NCBI GenBank assembly: GCA_036383955.1 | Contig: DASVNH010000173.1 | Coordinates: 1 to 64,000, forward strand | DNA: 64,000 nucleotides | Direction: 5' to 3' | Origin: JACQFK01 sp036383955 | Lineage (GTDB): Bacteria > Planctomycetota > MHYJ01 > JACPRB01 | Shown: positions 41,767 through 50,732 of the stretch, piece by piece | Layout of the letters: each line of letters starts with the position of its first letter | Position numbering within the stretch: the stretch's first letter is position 1 | The notes under the pieces: generated by a model | Databases searched by the model: none | Told to the model about the DNA's origin: nothing | The model's input: the letters and a program-made list of their open reading frames with translations, nothing else | Position numbers and translations under genes: made by a program

Positions 41767-42825
41767 ATGATCGCCGCGATCCTGGCTCTCGCTCTCGCGC
41801 AGGAAGAGCCTCCCGACAACTCGTGGGGCGCCTGGTGGCCCGCCGCGCAGTGGTCGAGGAAGAGCGAACCGCCCGACGATGCCTCGGTCAAAGCGGCCCG
41901 GCGGACCTGGGAACGGGTCGACTTTCCCAGGATCGAAACGCCCTGGGGGTCGCCGTCCGTGTCCCTCTCCACCCTGGAGATGAAAGCCCCCTATCCCGAG
42001 CGCCGCTGCCTCCGCTTCGACCTGGTCTTTCAGGGACCTGGAACGGTCGACGAGGAAGCGTGGAAGAAGCACCCCGTTCCGCCCAAGGGAGCCGTGGTCG
42101 CGGACATCCTCAGCCGGGGAAAGGTCGTGCGCGCGTCGTTGAACGTGCCGGCGATCACGGGATGGGTCGGCGGAGGCCTGGGGTCGTCGGGCGACATGCT
42201 CATCGAGTTCGATTTCCTTCCCGACGATCTCGAGGACTACTGGGTCCGCATCAAAATCGCCGAGCGGACCGTCTGGTTCCTGATTCCCTACGGCTTCGGC
42301 TCCGATCCGTTGAAACCACTCTCCGCGGTCCGAGGCGCCGAGGGTCCGCCGCGCGCGCCGGAAGGCCGCGGAGAAAAGGATCAGGTCGTCGCGTGGTCGG
42401 CCGTCGACGTCGATCTCGGCTGGACGGACGCGGCATGGAAGATCCGAAGCGACATGCCCAAAGAGTTGAAAGACGTTTGGGAGTGGACCCGCGACAAGCG
42501 CAATGTGGACCTTCGGATGTCGAATCCCTTCGACGGCGCGGGCCGACTGTCGCTATACAAGGAAGACCTGAACGCTCCCTGGACGCTCAACAATCCGAGG
42601 ACCACCCTCGCGATCGGCATTCCGGGCAAACGCGTGTTGTTCTCCACGCTGAAGTCGGTCGAGAAAGGAGAAGATCCGTTTCGGCGATCGGACAGCTTCA
42701 ACCTCTGGCGGCAGCCCTCGGACACGCGGACGTGGGGCCTGCTGCGTGTCACGGTCGAGGAGACCGCCTTCGAGCTGGCTGTTCCCGGCAGTCTATTCCT
42801 CTACACCCACGGCGCCCCGCGCTGA
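41767..42825 (+). CDS. Secreted protein of unknown function
   Basis: 352 residues with a short leader (MIAAILALALAQ). I recognise no family. The sequence is rich in Trp and Pro (PPDNSWGAWWPAAQW) and looks beta-rich, with LRFDLVFQGP and YWVRIKIAERTVWFLIPYG segments. Third-position G+C is a little lower than in its neighbours (more A and T codons). It begins 22 bases after the HEAT gene, so cotranscription is likely; the TATCCT four bases before the ATG is too close to be its own -10. Confidence 0.75.
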   Translation: MIAAILALALAQEEPPDNSWGAWWPAAQWSRKSEPPDDASVKAARRTWERVDFPRIETPWGSPSVSLSTLEMKAPYPERRCLRFDLVFQGPGTVDEEAWKKHPVPPKGAVVADILSRGKVVRASLNVPAITGWVGGGLGSSGDMLIEFDFLPDDLEDYWVRIKIAERTVWFLIPYGFGSDPLKPLSAVRGAEGPPRAPEGRGEKDQVVAWSAVDVDLGWTDAAWKIRSDMPKELKDVWEWTRDKRNVDLRMSNPFDGAGRLSLYKEDLNAPWTLNNPRTTLAIGIPGKRVLFSTLKSVEKGEDPFRRSDSFNLWRQPSDTRTWGLLRVTVEETAFELAVPGSLFLYTHGAPR

Positions 42826-42880
42826 TTCCGCCGTCCTTTCGGTCTACCGTCTACGGTCTACGGTGCCCCGCCGAGAAGCA

Positions 42881-42886
42881 TAGTAT
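42881..42886 (+). promoter_or_regulatory. -10 element directly before start codon
   Basis: TAGTAT ends 6 bases before the GTG at 42893, placing the transcript start at or next to the start codon. Confidence 0.45.
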
Positions 42887-42892
42887 TACTGC

Positions 42893-44305
42893 GTGCTCCT
42901 AATCCTCGCGCTCCTCGTCCAGGAACGTCATGTCTCGACGTCCGGCGCCGACGCGAACGCGGGGACGTCGGACGCCCCCTGGCGCACGATCCAGAAGGCG
43001 GCCCGCGAGGCCCGGCCCGGCGACGTCGTCCTCATCCACGCGGGCACCTACGCCGAGAACGTCGCGATCGAAGTCTCCGGCTCGGAAGGCAAGCCGATCA
43101 CGTTCAAGGCCGCCGGCGACGGCCCCGCGCGGATCGACGGCGCCCAGCGGCCGGCGGACGACCCCCTGATCCTCATCGAGAACCGGAGTCATCTGGTGAT
43201 CGAGGGGCTGGAGCTGCTGAACGCGGAGACGGACAACCCCGAGGTCGTGCCCTGCGGCGTCTGGCTCAAGGGGGCGGGGGAGGACGTCGCCCTCCGCAAG
43301 CTCAAGGTCTCCCGGATCCGCCAGCTCTCGAAAAAAGACGGCGACGCGCACGGGATCGCCGTGTACGGCACGGACGGCAAGGTCCCCTGGAGCCGCGTCG
43401 CCGTCGAAGGCTGCGAGATCTTCGACTGCCGGCTCGGCAGCAGCGAAGCGCTCGCGCTGAACGGCAACGTCGACGTCTTCCTCGTCGCGGACAACACGGT
43501 CCGCGACTGCGACAACATCGGCATCGTCGCCATCGGCCACGAGAAGACCGCGCCCGCGAACGACCAGGCCCGCCGCGGCAAGATCGTCGGCAACAAGGTC
43601 TTCCACATCAGCTCCTTCGGCAATCCCTCCTACGGCGACGAGCGCTCCGCCGCCGGGATCTACGTGGACGGGGGGCGCGACATCCTCATCGAGCGCAACC
43701 TCGTGCGCCAGTGCGACTACGGCATCGAGGTCGGCTGCGAAAACCCCGGGACCGCGACGGACGTCGTCGTCCGCTCCAACGTCCTCTACCGGAACTCCGT
43801 GGCCGGCCTCATCTTCGGGGGCTACGACGAGAAGCGCGGCAGCGTCGAGCGCTGCCTCTTCGCGCACAACACCCTCTGGAGCAACGACACGACGGACTCG
43901 GGCAGCGGCGAGATCGTGATCCAGAAGTCGCGCGACAACGTCCTCCGCCACAACCTGATCGTGCCGGGCGCCAAGGGGCTCGCGATCACGAACCCGTTCG
44001 ACTCCCCCGGCAACAGCGCGAACTGGAACGTCTACGGCGTGAAGTCGCCTTCCTTCGTCTGGCGCGAGAAGGAGGTCGAGAGCTTCGCGGCCTTCCGGCA
44101 GGCGGGACAGGAGCGCGACGGCCGCGTCGGGGAGCCTCACTTCGCCGACCTCCCGACCGGCGATCTGCGGCCCCGCCGGGAGTCGGCCGCCGTGAACGCC
44201 GGCGATCCCGCGTTCAAGGCCGCTCCCGGCGAGCTGGACTTCAGCGGCGCGCCGCGGGTCGCGGGCCCCCGGGTGGACGCCGGCGCTTTCGAACTTCAGA
44301 GGTGA
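42893..44305 (+). CDS. Right-handed parallel beta-helix protein, secreted
   Basis: 470 residues from GTG with a very short leader (MLLILALLVQ). It starts with the PWRTIQKAAREARPGDVVLIHAGTY-type segment (here positions ~29-53) typical of planctomycete pectin-lyase-fold proteins, followed by repeated beta-helix coils through ~400 (for example VEGCEIFDCRLG, VADNTVRDCDN, ERNLVRQCDYGIEVG). The C terminus has the ESAAVNAGDPAF and RVDAGAFE motifs of secreted polysaccharide-binding or lyase proteins. No catalytic Lys/Arg/Asp set can be assigned, so binding or lyase activity is undecided. Four bases separate it from the metallohydrolase gene. Confidence 0.88.
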   Translation: MLLILALLVQERHVSTSGADANAGTSDAPWRTIQKAAREARPGDVVLIHAGTYAENVAIEVSGSEGKPITFKAAGDGPARIDGAQRPADDPLILIENRSHLVIEGLELLNAETDNPEVVPCGVWLKGAGEDVALRKLKVSRIRQLSKKDGDAHGIAVYGTDGKVPWSRVAVEGCEIFDCRLGSSEALALNGNVDVFLVADNTVRDCDNIGIVAIGHEKTAPANDQARRGKIVGNKVFHISSFGNPSYGDERSAAGIYVDGGRDILIERNLVRQCDYGIEVGCENPGTATDVVVRSNVLYRNSVAGLIFGGYDEKRGSVERCLFAHNTLWSNDTTDSGSGEIVIQKSRDNVLRHNLIVPGAKGLAITNPFDSPGNSANWNVYGVKSPSFVWREKEVESFAAFRQAGQERDGRVGEPHFADLPTGDLRPRRESAAVNAGDPAFKAAPGELDFSGAPRVAGPRVDAGAFELQR

Positions 44306-44309
44306 CTCG

Positions 44310-45632
44310 ATGCTGCTTCTGCTCGCGCTCCAGCTCACGCCGGTCGAGGTCGACGGCCCCTGCCGGATCCACCTGACGGACCCGGCCGGCAAGCCCGTGA
44401 AGCCGCCCGGCTTCCCGTTCTGGAAGGATCACTTCGTCGTCCCGGGCCGCGTCGAGCTCGACCTGCCGCCGGGCCGCTACGCGTATGAGGTCGAGCGCGG
44501 GCCGGAGTGGACGTCCGCCGCGGGAACGTTCGACGTCCCCGGCCCGCTCAAGGCCGGGCTGAAGCGCGTCGCCGACCTGGCGTCGGAGGGCTGGTGGTCC
44601 GGCGACCTCCACATCCACCGGCCGCCGGGGGACGTCGAGCTGCTCATGAAAGCGGAAGACCTGCGGGTCGGGCCCGTGATCACCTGGTGGAACGCGCGGA
44701 CGCTCGAGGGCGGGCCGTTGCGGAGCTTCGACGGCCGGCTCACGCGCGCGATCGAAGGCGAGGACGAGCGGGAGGGCGGCGCGCTGCTCTACTTCAACCT
44801 GAAGGCGCCGCTCGCGATCCAGGGCGCGAAGCGCGAATGGCCGTCGCCGGTCGCGTTCCTCGAAAAGGCGGCCGGCGCGCACGTCGACATCGAGAAGCCG
44901 TTCTGGTGGGACGTCCCGGTCTGGCTGGCGACGGGGAAGACGCACACGATCGGCATCGCGAACAACCACATGTGCCGCTCGACGGTGATGGACCGGGAGG
45001 CCTGGGGCAAGCCGCGGGACGCCGCGCGACTTCCCGCGCCGCACGGCAACGGGCTGTGGACCCAGGAGATCTACTATCAGATCCTCAACGCCGGCCTGCG
45101 CGTGCCGCCCTCGGCGGGCAGCGCGTCGGGCGTCCTGCCGAACCCGGTCGGCTACAACCGCGTCTACGTGAAGCTCGACGGCCCGCTCGACTGGGACGCC
45201 TGGTGGGAAGGGCTGCGCGCCGGCCGCTCGTTCGTGACGAACGGGCCGCTGCTGCGGGTCGACGACCGCCTGCGCGGCCGCGTCGACTCGCGCGATCCGG
45301 TGAAGGCCGTCGAGCTGATCGTCAACGGCAAGGTCGAGCGAACGGCGCCCGGTCCGGAGTTCGACTTCGGCGCCGTGAAGATCGAGCGCGGCTGGTTCCT
45401 GGTGCGGGCCATCGCCGACGTCCCCCACACCTTCCGCTTCGCCTCCACCGCGCCGCGCTGGGTGGGCGGTCCGCGGATCTCGCGCGCCGCCGTCCGCTTC
45501 TTCCTCGACTGGGTCGACGAGCGCATGAAGCGGGTCGACCTGCCCGAGCCCGAAAAGGCGGAGGTGCTGCGCCCCCATCTCGCCGCGCGGACCTTCTGGC
45601 TCAATCTCCTCGAGCGCGCGACGGACGACTAG
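44310..45632 (+). CDS. CehA/McbA-like PHP-type metallohydrolase, secreted
   Basis: 440 residues with a short leader (MLLLLALQ). An N-terminal beta-sandwich domain (about 10-95) is followed by the SEGWWSGDLHIHRPPGD motif, which fits the first metal-binding His-x-His of PHP-like hydrolases, and later by HTIGIANNHM and AGRSFVTNGPLLRVD, hallmark of CehA/McbA proteins. These hydrolyse carbamates or phosphoesters; the substrate is unknown. It follows the beta-helix gene by four bases and ends in a large hairpin (45638-45695). Confidence 0.85.
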   Translation: MLLLLALQLTPVEVDGPCRIHLTDPAGKPVKPPGFPFWKDHFVVPGRVELDLPPGRYAYEVERGPEWTSAAGTFDVPGPLKAGLKRVADLASEGWWSGDLHIHRPPGDVELLMKAEDLRVGPVITWWNARTLEGGPLRSFDGRLTRAIEGEDEREGGALLYFNLKAPLAIQGAKREWPSPVAFLEKAAGAHVDIEKPFWWDVPVWLATGKTHTIGIANNHMCRSTVMDREAWGKPRDAARLPAPHGNGLWTQEIYYQILNAGLRVPPSAGSASGVLPNPVGYNRVYVKLDGPLDWDAWWEGLRAGRSFVTNGPLLRVDDRLRGRVDSRDPVKAVELIVNGKVERTAPGPEFDFGAVKIERGWFLVRAIADVPHTFRFASTAPRWVGGPRISRAAVRFFLDWVDERMKRVDLPEPEKAEVLRPHLAARTFWLNLLERATDD

Positions 45633-45637
45633 GAAAG

Positions 45638-45695
45638 GACAAATCTTCCCGGGATGTTTGTCCCGACCGGGACAAACATCCCGGGAAGATTTGTC
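45638..45695. repeat. 58-bp perfect hairpin between convergent genes
   Basis: Arms 45638-45665 and 45668-45695 are exact 28-base reverse complements with an AC loop; the arm includes TTCCCGGGA. It starts five bases after one gene stops and ends four bases before the other gene's stop, so it probably acts as a bidirectional transcription block or an mRNA 3' end stabiliser. No U-tract follows. Confidence 0.88.
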
Positions 45696-45699
45696 TCGG

Positions 45700-48600
45700 C
45701 TAAGGACGTCCCGAGAGGACGAAGGGCGCCCAGTAGTAGGGGTGGGACGTCTTGGGGTCCTTCAGGAGCGCGCGCTGGGCCGCGCGCAGGGCGGGGGCGG
45801 GGCCTGACGCGTCGAGCGCGTCGTAGAACGCGCGCATCAGGGCGGCGGTGCTGTCGTCGGCGACGGCCCACTGCGACATGACCAGCGTGGGCACGCCCGC
45901 GACGAAGGCCGACCAGCTCAGGCCCAGCACGCCTTCGCCCGAGACCTCGCGTCCTCGCGCCGTCTCGCAGGCCGAGAGCACGAGCAGCTCGGCCTTGAGC
46001 TCCAGCTCCGCGAGCTCCCGCGCCTGGAGGTAGCCGTCATGGCCGCCGCCCGACGCGAGCACCACGAAGGAGCTCAGGGGGACGGCCTCGTCGACCCGTC
46101 CGTGCGTGGCCAGATGGATCCGCCGGGCGCGCCCCAGCGACTCGCGGACCCGGGTCTCGCTCGCCGCCGCCCCCGTGAGCGCCTTCACGCCGGCCCGCTC
46201 CGCCAGCGTCTCCGCCTCCCGCCGCGCCGCTTCCAGCGGCGTGAAGCCGCCGGGCATCTCCGGGTCCCCGACGATCAGCCAGGGCCCCTCCGCCGCGGGT
46301 TTCCGTGCCGACGTCCTCAAGAACGCCGTCGCGGAGGGCGCGTAGCTCAGGCTCACGCGCTCGATCCAGGCCTTTCCGTCCGGGCCCCTCAGGGCCTGGA
46401 AGGGCATCCCGTGCAGGAAGCCGTCGGGGCTGATCACGACGTGGTCGACGCCCTCCAGCGCGGCCTCGACGGGCTTGAGCAGAGCCGCGTAGAGGGCCGC
46501 CGCGCCCGGGCCCGGGTCGGAGGAGGCGTTCGAGCAGGCGGCCCAGAAAGCCTCGACGCGCTCGCGGAGGCCGTCGCGCTTCACCTCGACGCACAGCAGC
46601 GGCGCTCCGGGCTTCAGCGCGAACAGCAGGATCCGCTCCGGTCCGACCAGATAGGAGAGGAACGCGCGGCGGGGGCCCAGCGCCCGCTGGAGCTCCTCGA
46701 GCGTGGCCGGCGCGAAGTGCCCGCGGACGGCGGGCAGCTCGGGATGTCGGGCATACAGCTCGCGGCGGTATTCGTCGAGGTCCTCGCGGGCGCGGGCCAG
46801 GCGGGTCTCGGCGGCCTCGCGCTCGTCGGCGGTGCGGGCGCTTTCGACGGCCGTCATGGCGGCGGAGCTGGCGTCCTGCCGCGCCGCTTCGGCCCCGCGC
46901 TCGTCCGGGGAGAGGAAGCGCGCCGGGGTGCCCTCGAGGAGCTCGATGAGCGTGCGCGCCTTGGCCTTTTCCGCCGCCTCGAAGGCGTCCGCCGCGCGGT
47001 CCAGGCGGCGCAGGGCGTCGGCGAGAAGGACGTACGCGGGCGCGTGGTCCGCGAGCAGGCCCTGGCGGAGAGCCGGATCGCGGAAGCCGCGGCGGATGTC
47101 CTCCAGGAAGGGAAGCGCGCGCTGGTAGGCGTCGACGGCCTTCGCGAAATCGCCCCGGGCGGCGCGGGTGCGGCCGATCCCGACGTGCGCCATGTAGCGC
47201 CGCTCCGGCGAGCCGGACGCGTCCGCGTCGCGGGCCACTTCAGCCAGGAGGAGGAGGGCGCGGTCGGTGTCGCCGCGCGCGAGGGCGAGCTCGCTCTGGT
47301 TCGAGCGCAGGTAGAAGCGGGCCCGCGCGGCGCTGGGATCCCGCGCGAGCTCCAGGCCCGCGCGGTAGTGCGCCTCCGCCTCGTCGAAGCGCCCCTGCAG
47401 GCGGACGGTGATGCCCAGGTTGCTCCGGGCGAGGGCGGCCATCGGCAGCTCGCCCAGCGCCCGCAGGGCCTCGGCGGCGGCGACGAGGGACGCTTCCGCC
47501 TCCTTGGGACGTCCGAGGCGCCGCTGGGCCTCGCCGAGGTTCAGGCGCGCGATCGCCGCCAGGCGGGACAGGCGAAGCTTTTCCCACAGGGCGAGCGTGT
47601 CCTCGAGGCGGCGCGCGGCCTTCTCGAGCTCGTTCGCGGCCAGGTACACGAGGCCTTCCGTGCCCAGGAGCCGCCCGCGGATCATCGGGTCGTCCTCCTC
47701 CCTCAGGCGGGCGAGGCCGGCCTTGACGTGGTCGAGCGCGCCGCCGAAGTCCCCGCGCTCGTAGCAGGACAGCGCGACCTGGTCGCGCGCGCGGGCCTCC
47801 GCCGACGGCGTCTTCAGCGCGAGGGCCAGCGTGAGCAGGCGCTCGCCCTGCCGCGCCGCCTCTTCCGCGCGGCCGGTCCGCTGGAGCGCGAAGAGGGTGT
47901 AAGCGGCGGCTTCGAAGCGAAGGTCGTCGACGTTGTCCTTCTCCGCGACCGCCGCCGCCCGCCGCAGCTCCTCGAGGCTGCGGTCGGCCCGTCCGGCGTC
48001 CGCGTAGGCGAAGCCCAGGGACACGCGCGTCCAGGCCGCGCCGACCTCGCCGCCCTCGAGCCCGTCCCAGAGATCGCGCGCGGTCTCGAGGCGTTCGACG
48101 GCCTCCCCCGGCCGGCCCAGGACGGCCTTCATCTGGCCCCAGGAGGTGCAGGCCATGGCGCGGAGCAGCGGCTTGCCCGAGAGGTCGGCCGCCTCGACCG
48201 CGAGCTCCAGGCGCCGGAAGCCGTCGTCGGGCCGTCCGGTGATGGTGAGCTCGACGCCCTCCTCGGTCATCGTCTTGATGAGCCGCATGCCGATCAGGCC
48301 GTCTTTTTTCTTGAGGAGCTCGCGCCGCGCGGCCGCCTCGGGGGAGGCCAGGAGCTCGCGCGCCAGCTCCAGGGCGGCCGGTTCCCGCGCCCACCATTTC
48401 CAGACGCCCTTTTCGCGGCGAAGCTCGAGGCTCCAGATCTGGAAGGCCTCGTCCGGGAAATCCTCGTCCGCCTTCGTCCAGCGTCCGTTGAAGGCGAGGA
48501 ACAGGCGCGCGACGTCTTCCTTCAGCGAGATGACTTCGAGCTTCCAGCCGGATCGCGGGGGGTCGGAGGCGTAGGCCGCCGCCTCCTCGGCGGAGGCGAG

Positions 48601-48744
48601 GAAAGCCTTTCGCTGGGGCGCCGTGTCCGACCAGGCGCCCATCGCGGCCTCGATCTTTCCCTGCTGGAAGGGAAGGATGAAGCGGTCGACCGCCTCGACG
48701 ATCTCCGCCTGGGAGGCCAGGACCAGCAGCGCCCAGAACGTCAT
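45700..48744 (-). CDS. TPR-CHAT caspase-like protease, probably secreted
   Basis: 1014 residues from the ATG at 48744, which overlaps the stop codon of the subtilase gene (ATGA). A short leader (MTFWALLVLASQ) suggests export. Residues ~130-640 hold about ten TPR units (for example ALARSNLGITVRLQGRFDEAE). Residues ~715-1014 form a CHAT domain with His881 in RIHLATHGR and Cys926 in LLVLSACETARG, the caspase/separase-like dyad, plus a TLVMSQWAVADDSTA segment and YYWAPFVLSG at the end. CHAT-TPR proteins are cysteine proteases in immune-type and signalling systems. Pairing with a subtilase in one operon suggests a proteolytic cascade; that is inference. A longer frame runs on upstream but is only a shadow of the subtilase gene. 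Confidence 0.9.
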   Translation of the reverse strand: MTFWALLVLASQAEIVEAVDRFILPFQQGKIEAAMGAWSDTAPQRKAFLASAEEAAAYASDPPRSGWKLEVISLKEDVARLFLAFNGRWTKADEDFPDEAFQIWSLELRREKGVWKWWAREPAALELARELLASPEAAARRELLKKKDGLIGMRLIKTMTEEGVELTITGRPDDGFRRLELAVEAADLSGKPLLRAMACTSWGQMKAVLGRPGEAVERLETARDLWDGLEGGEVGAAWTRVSLGFAYADAGRADRSLEELRRAAAVAEKDNVDDLRFEAAAYTLFALQRTGRAEEAARQGERLLTLALALKTPSAEARARDQVALSCYERGDFGGALDHVKAGLARLREEDDPMIRGRLLGTEGLVYLAANELEKAARRLEDTLALWEKLRLSRLAAIARLNLGEAQRRLGRPKEAEASLVAAAEALRALGELPMAALARSNLGITVRLQGRFDEAEAHYRAGLELARDPSAARARFYLRSNQSELALARGDTDRALLLLAEVARDADASGSPERRYMAHVGIGRTRAARGDFAKAVDAYQRALPFLEDIRRGFRDPALRQGLLADHAPAYVLLADALRRLDRAADAFEAAEKAKARTLIELLEGTPARFLSPDERGAEAARQDASSAAMTAVESARTADEREAAETRLARAREDLDEYRRELYARHPELPAVRGHFAPATLEELQRALGPRRAFLSYLVGPERILLFALKPGAPLLCVEVKRDGLRERVEAFWAACSNASSDPGPGAAALYAALLKPVEAALEGVDHVVISPDGFLHGMPFQALRGPDGKAWIERVSLSYAPSATAFLRTSARKPAAEGPWLIVGDPEMPGGFTPLEAARREAETLAERAGVKALTGAAASETRVRESLGRARRIHLATHGRVDEAVPLSSFVVLASGGGHDGYLQARELAELELKAELLVLSACETARGREVSGEGVLGLSWSAFVAGVPTLVMSQWAVADDSTAALMRAFYDALDASGPAPALRAAQRALLKDPKTSHPYYWAPFVLSGRP

Positions 48745-50672
48745 TTGGCCTTGACGGCCGCGAGCACGGCGCGCACGGCCTTGAGGTCGAGCTTGCCGCG
48801 GCCCCAGCCGGGATTGGGCAGCGTCCCCGTGAAGGCGTCCCGGCTCAGGTTCGCGACGAGCAGCTCCCGGATCTCCCCCACGGTGAGATCCGGGTTCTTC
48901 TGGAGCATCAGCGCGATCACGCCGGCGGCGTAGGGAGTGGCCGCGCTCGTCCCGTTCATGTACCAGTAGCGCCCGGTGGTCTCGATCGGGTACGGCGGCG
49001 TCGTTCCCTCCGCGAGGGCGCAGAGATGGAACTGGCCGGGCGCGACCAGCTCGGGTTTCACGGCCTCGCCGACGCGGGCCGGCCCGGGGTTCGAGTAGGA
49101 GGACAGCGCGCCGATCGTGAGCGGCTTGCCGTTCACGCCCCAGGTCCCCTTGCCTTTCTTGGTCTCCATGGCCCCGTTGAAGTCGTAGCTGCCGACCGTG
49201 ACGGCCTGCGCCGCCGCCCCCGGCGTGGCGATCTGCTTGCCCGCGACGGCCGTCGCGCCCGTGAAGCGCACCGGCTTGATGATCGTCCCGGCCGCGCCCC
49301 CGACGGCGTTCCAGGCCATGTAGGCGTCGACCGGCACCGCGGTGCCGGAGGCCGACCAGAGGTCCAGCGCGTAAGACCCGGCGGATGTCACGGCCAGCTG
49401 CACGGAGATGTCCTGCGTGAAGGGGTTGAGGGTGGCGGTGAACTGGGTCACGTTCGCCGGGGTCGTCCCGACCGTTTTGAAAAAGAGATCCGCGCCGATC
49501 TTCGAGCCGAAGTAGAGGGTCACCTGGCCGACGGTGCCGGGATGCACCTCCCACTCGATCCGCGCGGGCTTGTCCGCCGGGCCCAGGACGGCGCCGGCGT
49601 GCAGCCCGCGGTCGCCTTCGTTGCCCGCGGCGATGCAGAGCGCGCGGCCCTTGGCCGTCGAGGCGAAGCGCCCGCTGAGCTGCCGCTCGAGGACGCGCTG
49701 GCCGTCGCGCCCGCCCGACTGCCCGCCGAGGCTGCACGACATGACGAAGGGCCGGCCGCCGGACGTCGCTTCGATCCAGCCGGCGATGGGCCCGAGCAGG
49801 AAGGAGTTCTCCAGGCCCCGGCCCGACGAGCCGCCGACGCGGACCGCGATGAGCTCCGCCTCGGGCGCCACGCCGGCGAAGGTCGGATCCGAATGGCCCC
49901 GGCCGTTGCCCGCCGCGATCGAGCCGCAGGCCGTCCCGTGCCCGTTCGCGTCGAGGCTGCCGATCGTGCGCGCGGACGCGCGCAGCTCGGCCGTGAGCTG
50001 CTCGCGCGTGAAGACCGTGCCGAACGACGTCCCGTCGGGCCAGGTGACCGGCGCGGCGCCTCCGATCTTCTTCTTCGCGAAGAGGTCGCCGGTCGTGTCC
50101 CAGAAGGCGAGGAGGCGGGACACGGGCTTGCCGTCGGCGCCCATCGTGATGAAATCCGGATGTCTGAAGTCGAGGCCGGAATCGACGATCGCGACGACCA
50201 CGCCCTTGCCTTTCAAGCCCTGGAGGCCGCCGCGGGCCGTGACCTCCTGCGTGCCGCGCGTCGCCTCCGGCGCGATCGGGGGCTGCGGCGGAACGATGGC
50301 CGCGTAGCCTCCCTCCACCCAGAGGAGGCCGGGGAAGCGGGCCATCTGGTTGAAGGCCGGGCCCGTCGTGGGCACCAGGACGTCGGCCCATTTCTCGAAG
50401 CGCCCCAGCACGTGCGTCTCGGGCACCGCGAAGCCCGCGCAGGCGTCGGCCGTCCGGAATTCCAGGTGGAAGGGGCGGTAGCTCTTCGCCTGGACCGCCA
50501 GCGCGGGCAGGCGCGGGGCGTCGCCGTCGGCCAGGGCCGCGCCCAGGTCCGCGGCCAGCGCCTCGACGGGCAGATCCTGGAGCGTCGACACGGAGCTGGG
50601 AAGCGAGGGAGGCGCGCCGCCGGCGCATCCGGCCAGGAGCAGGAGCAGAAAGAGGCGGGGTTGAACGTTCAT
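48741..50672 (-). CDS. Subtilisin-like (S8) serine protease lipoprotein
   Basis: 643 residues. The signal has a lipobox (LLLLLAGCAGG, Cys16), so the protein is probably an envelope lipoprotein. The catalytic triad is complete: Asp164 in VVAIVDSGLD, His245 in DANGHGTACGS and Ser576 in MNGTSAATPYAAG. A ~330-residue distance between His and Ser includes an inserted beta-rich domain (about 365-460). It overlaps the TPR-CHAT gene by four bases. An SD-like GAGGAT lies before the ATG, and TAGAAT at 50705-50700 is a possible -10. Confidence 0.93.
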   Translation of the reverse strand: MNVQPRLFLLLLLAGCAGGAPPSLPSSVSTLQDLPVEALAADLGAALADGDAPRLPALAVQAKSYRPFHLEFRTADACAGFAVPETHVLGRFEKWADVLVPTTGPAFNQMARFPGLLWVEGGYAAIVPPQPPIAPEATRGTQEVTARGGLQGLKGKGVVVAIVDSGLDFRHPDFITMGADGKPVSRLLAFWDTTGDLFAKKKIGGAAPVTWPDGTSFGTVFTREQLTAELRASARTIGSLDANGHGTACGSIAAGNGRGHSDPTFAGVAPEAELIAVRVGGSSGRGLENSFLLGPIAGWIEATSGGRPFVMSCSLGGQSGGRDGQRVLERQLSGRFASTAKGRALCIAAGNEGDRGLHAGAVLGPADKPARIEWEVHPGTVGQVTLYFGSKIGADLFFKTVGTTPANVTQFTATLNPFTQDISVQLAVTSAGSYALDLWSASGTAVPVDAYMAWNAVGGAAGTIIKPVRFTGATAVAGKQIATPGAAAQAVTVGSYDFNGAMETKKGKGTWGVNGKPLTIGALSSYSNPGPARVGEAVKPELVAPGQFHLCALAEGTTPPYPIETTGRYWYMNGTSAATPYAAGVIALMLQKNPDLTVGEIRELLVANLSRDAFTGTLPNPGWGRGKLDLKAVRAVLAAVKAK

Positions 50673-50698
50673 GCGGATCCTCGTAGTAATCTTCCGAC

Positions 50699-50722
50699 TA
50701 TTCTAGCCCACGTCTGTAAAAT
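50699..50722. promoter_or_regulatory. Divergent promoter region
   Basis: TAGAAT on the minus strand (50705-50700) faces the subtilase gene and TAAAAT on the plus strand (50717-50722) lies 10 bases before the ATG at 50733. No clear -35 for either. Confidence 0.4.
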
Positions 50723-50732
50723 CAGCGGGAAC

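Noticed and set aside
45700..50628. A single 1642-codon frame covering the CHAT gene and upstream
   Set aside because: The upstream 630 codons are a shadow frame of the subtilase gene; the real CHAT start is the ATG at 48744 overlapping the subtilase stop.
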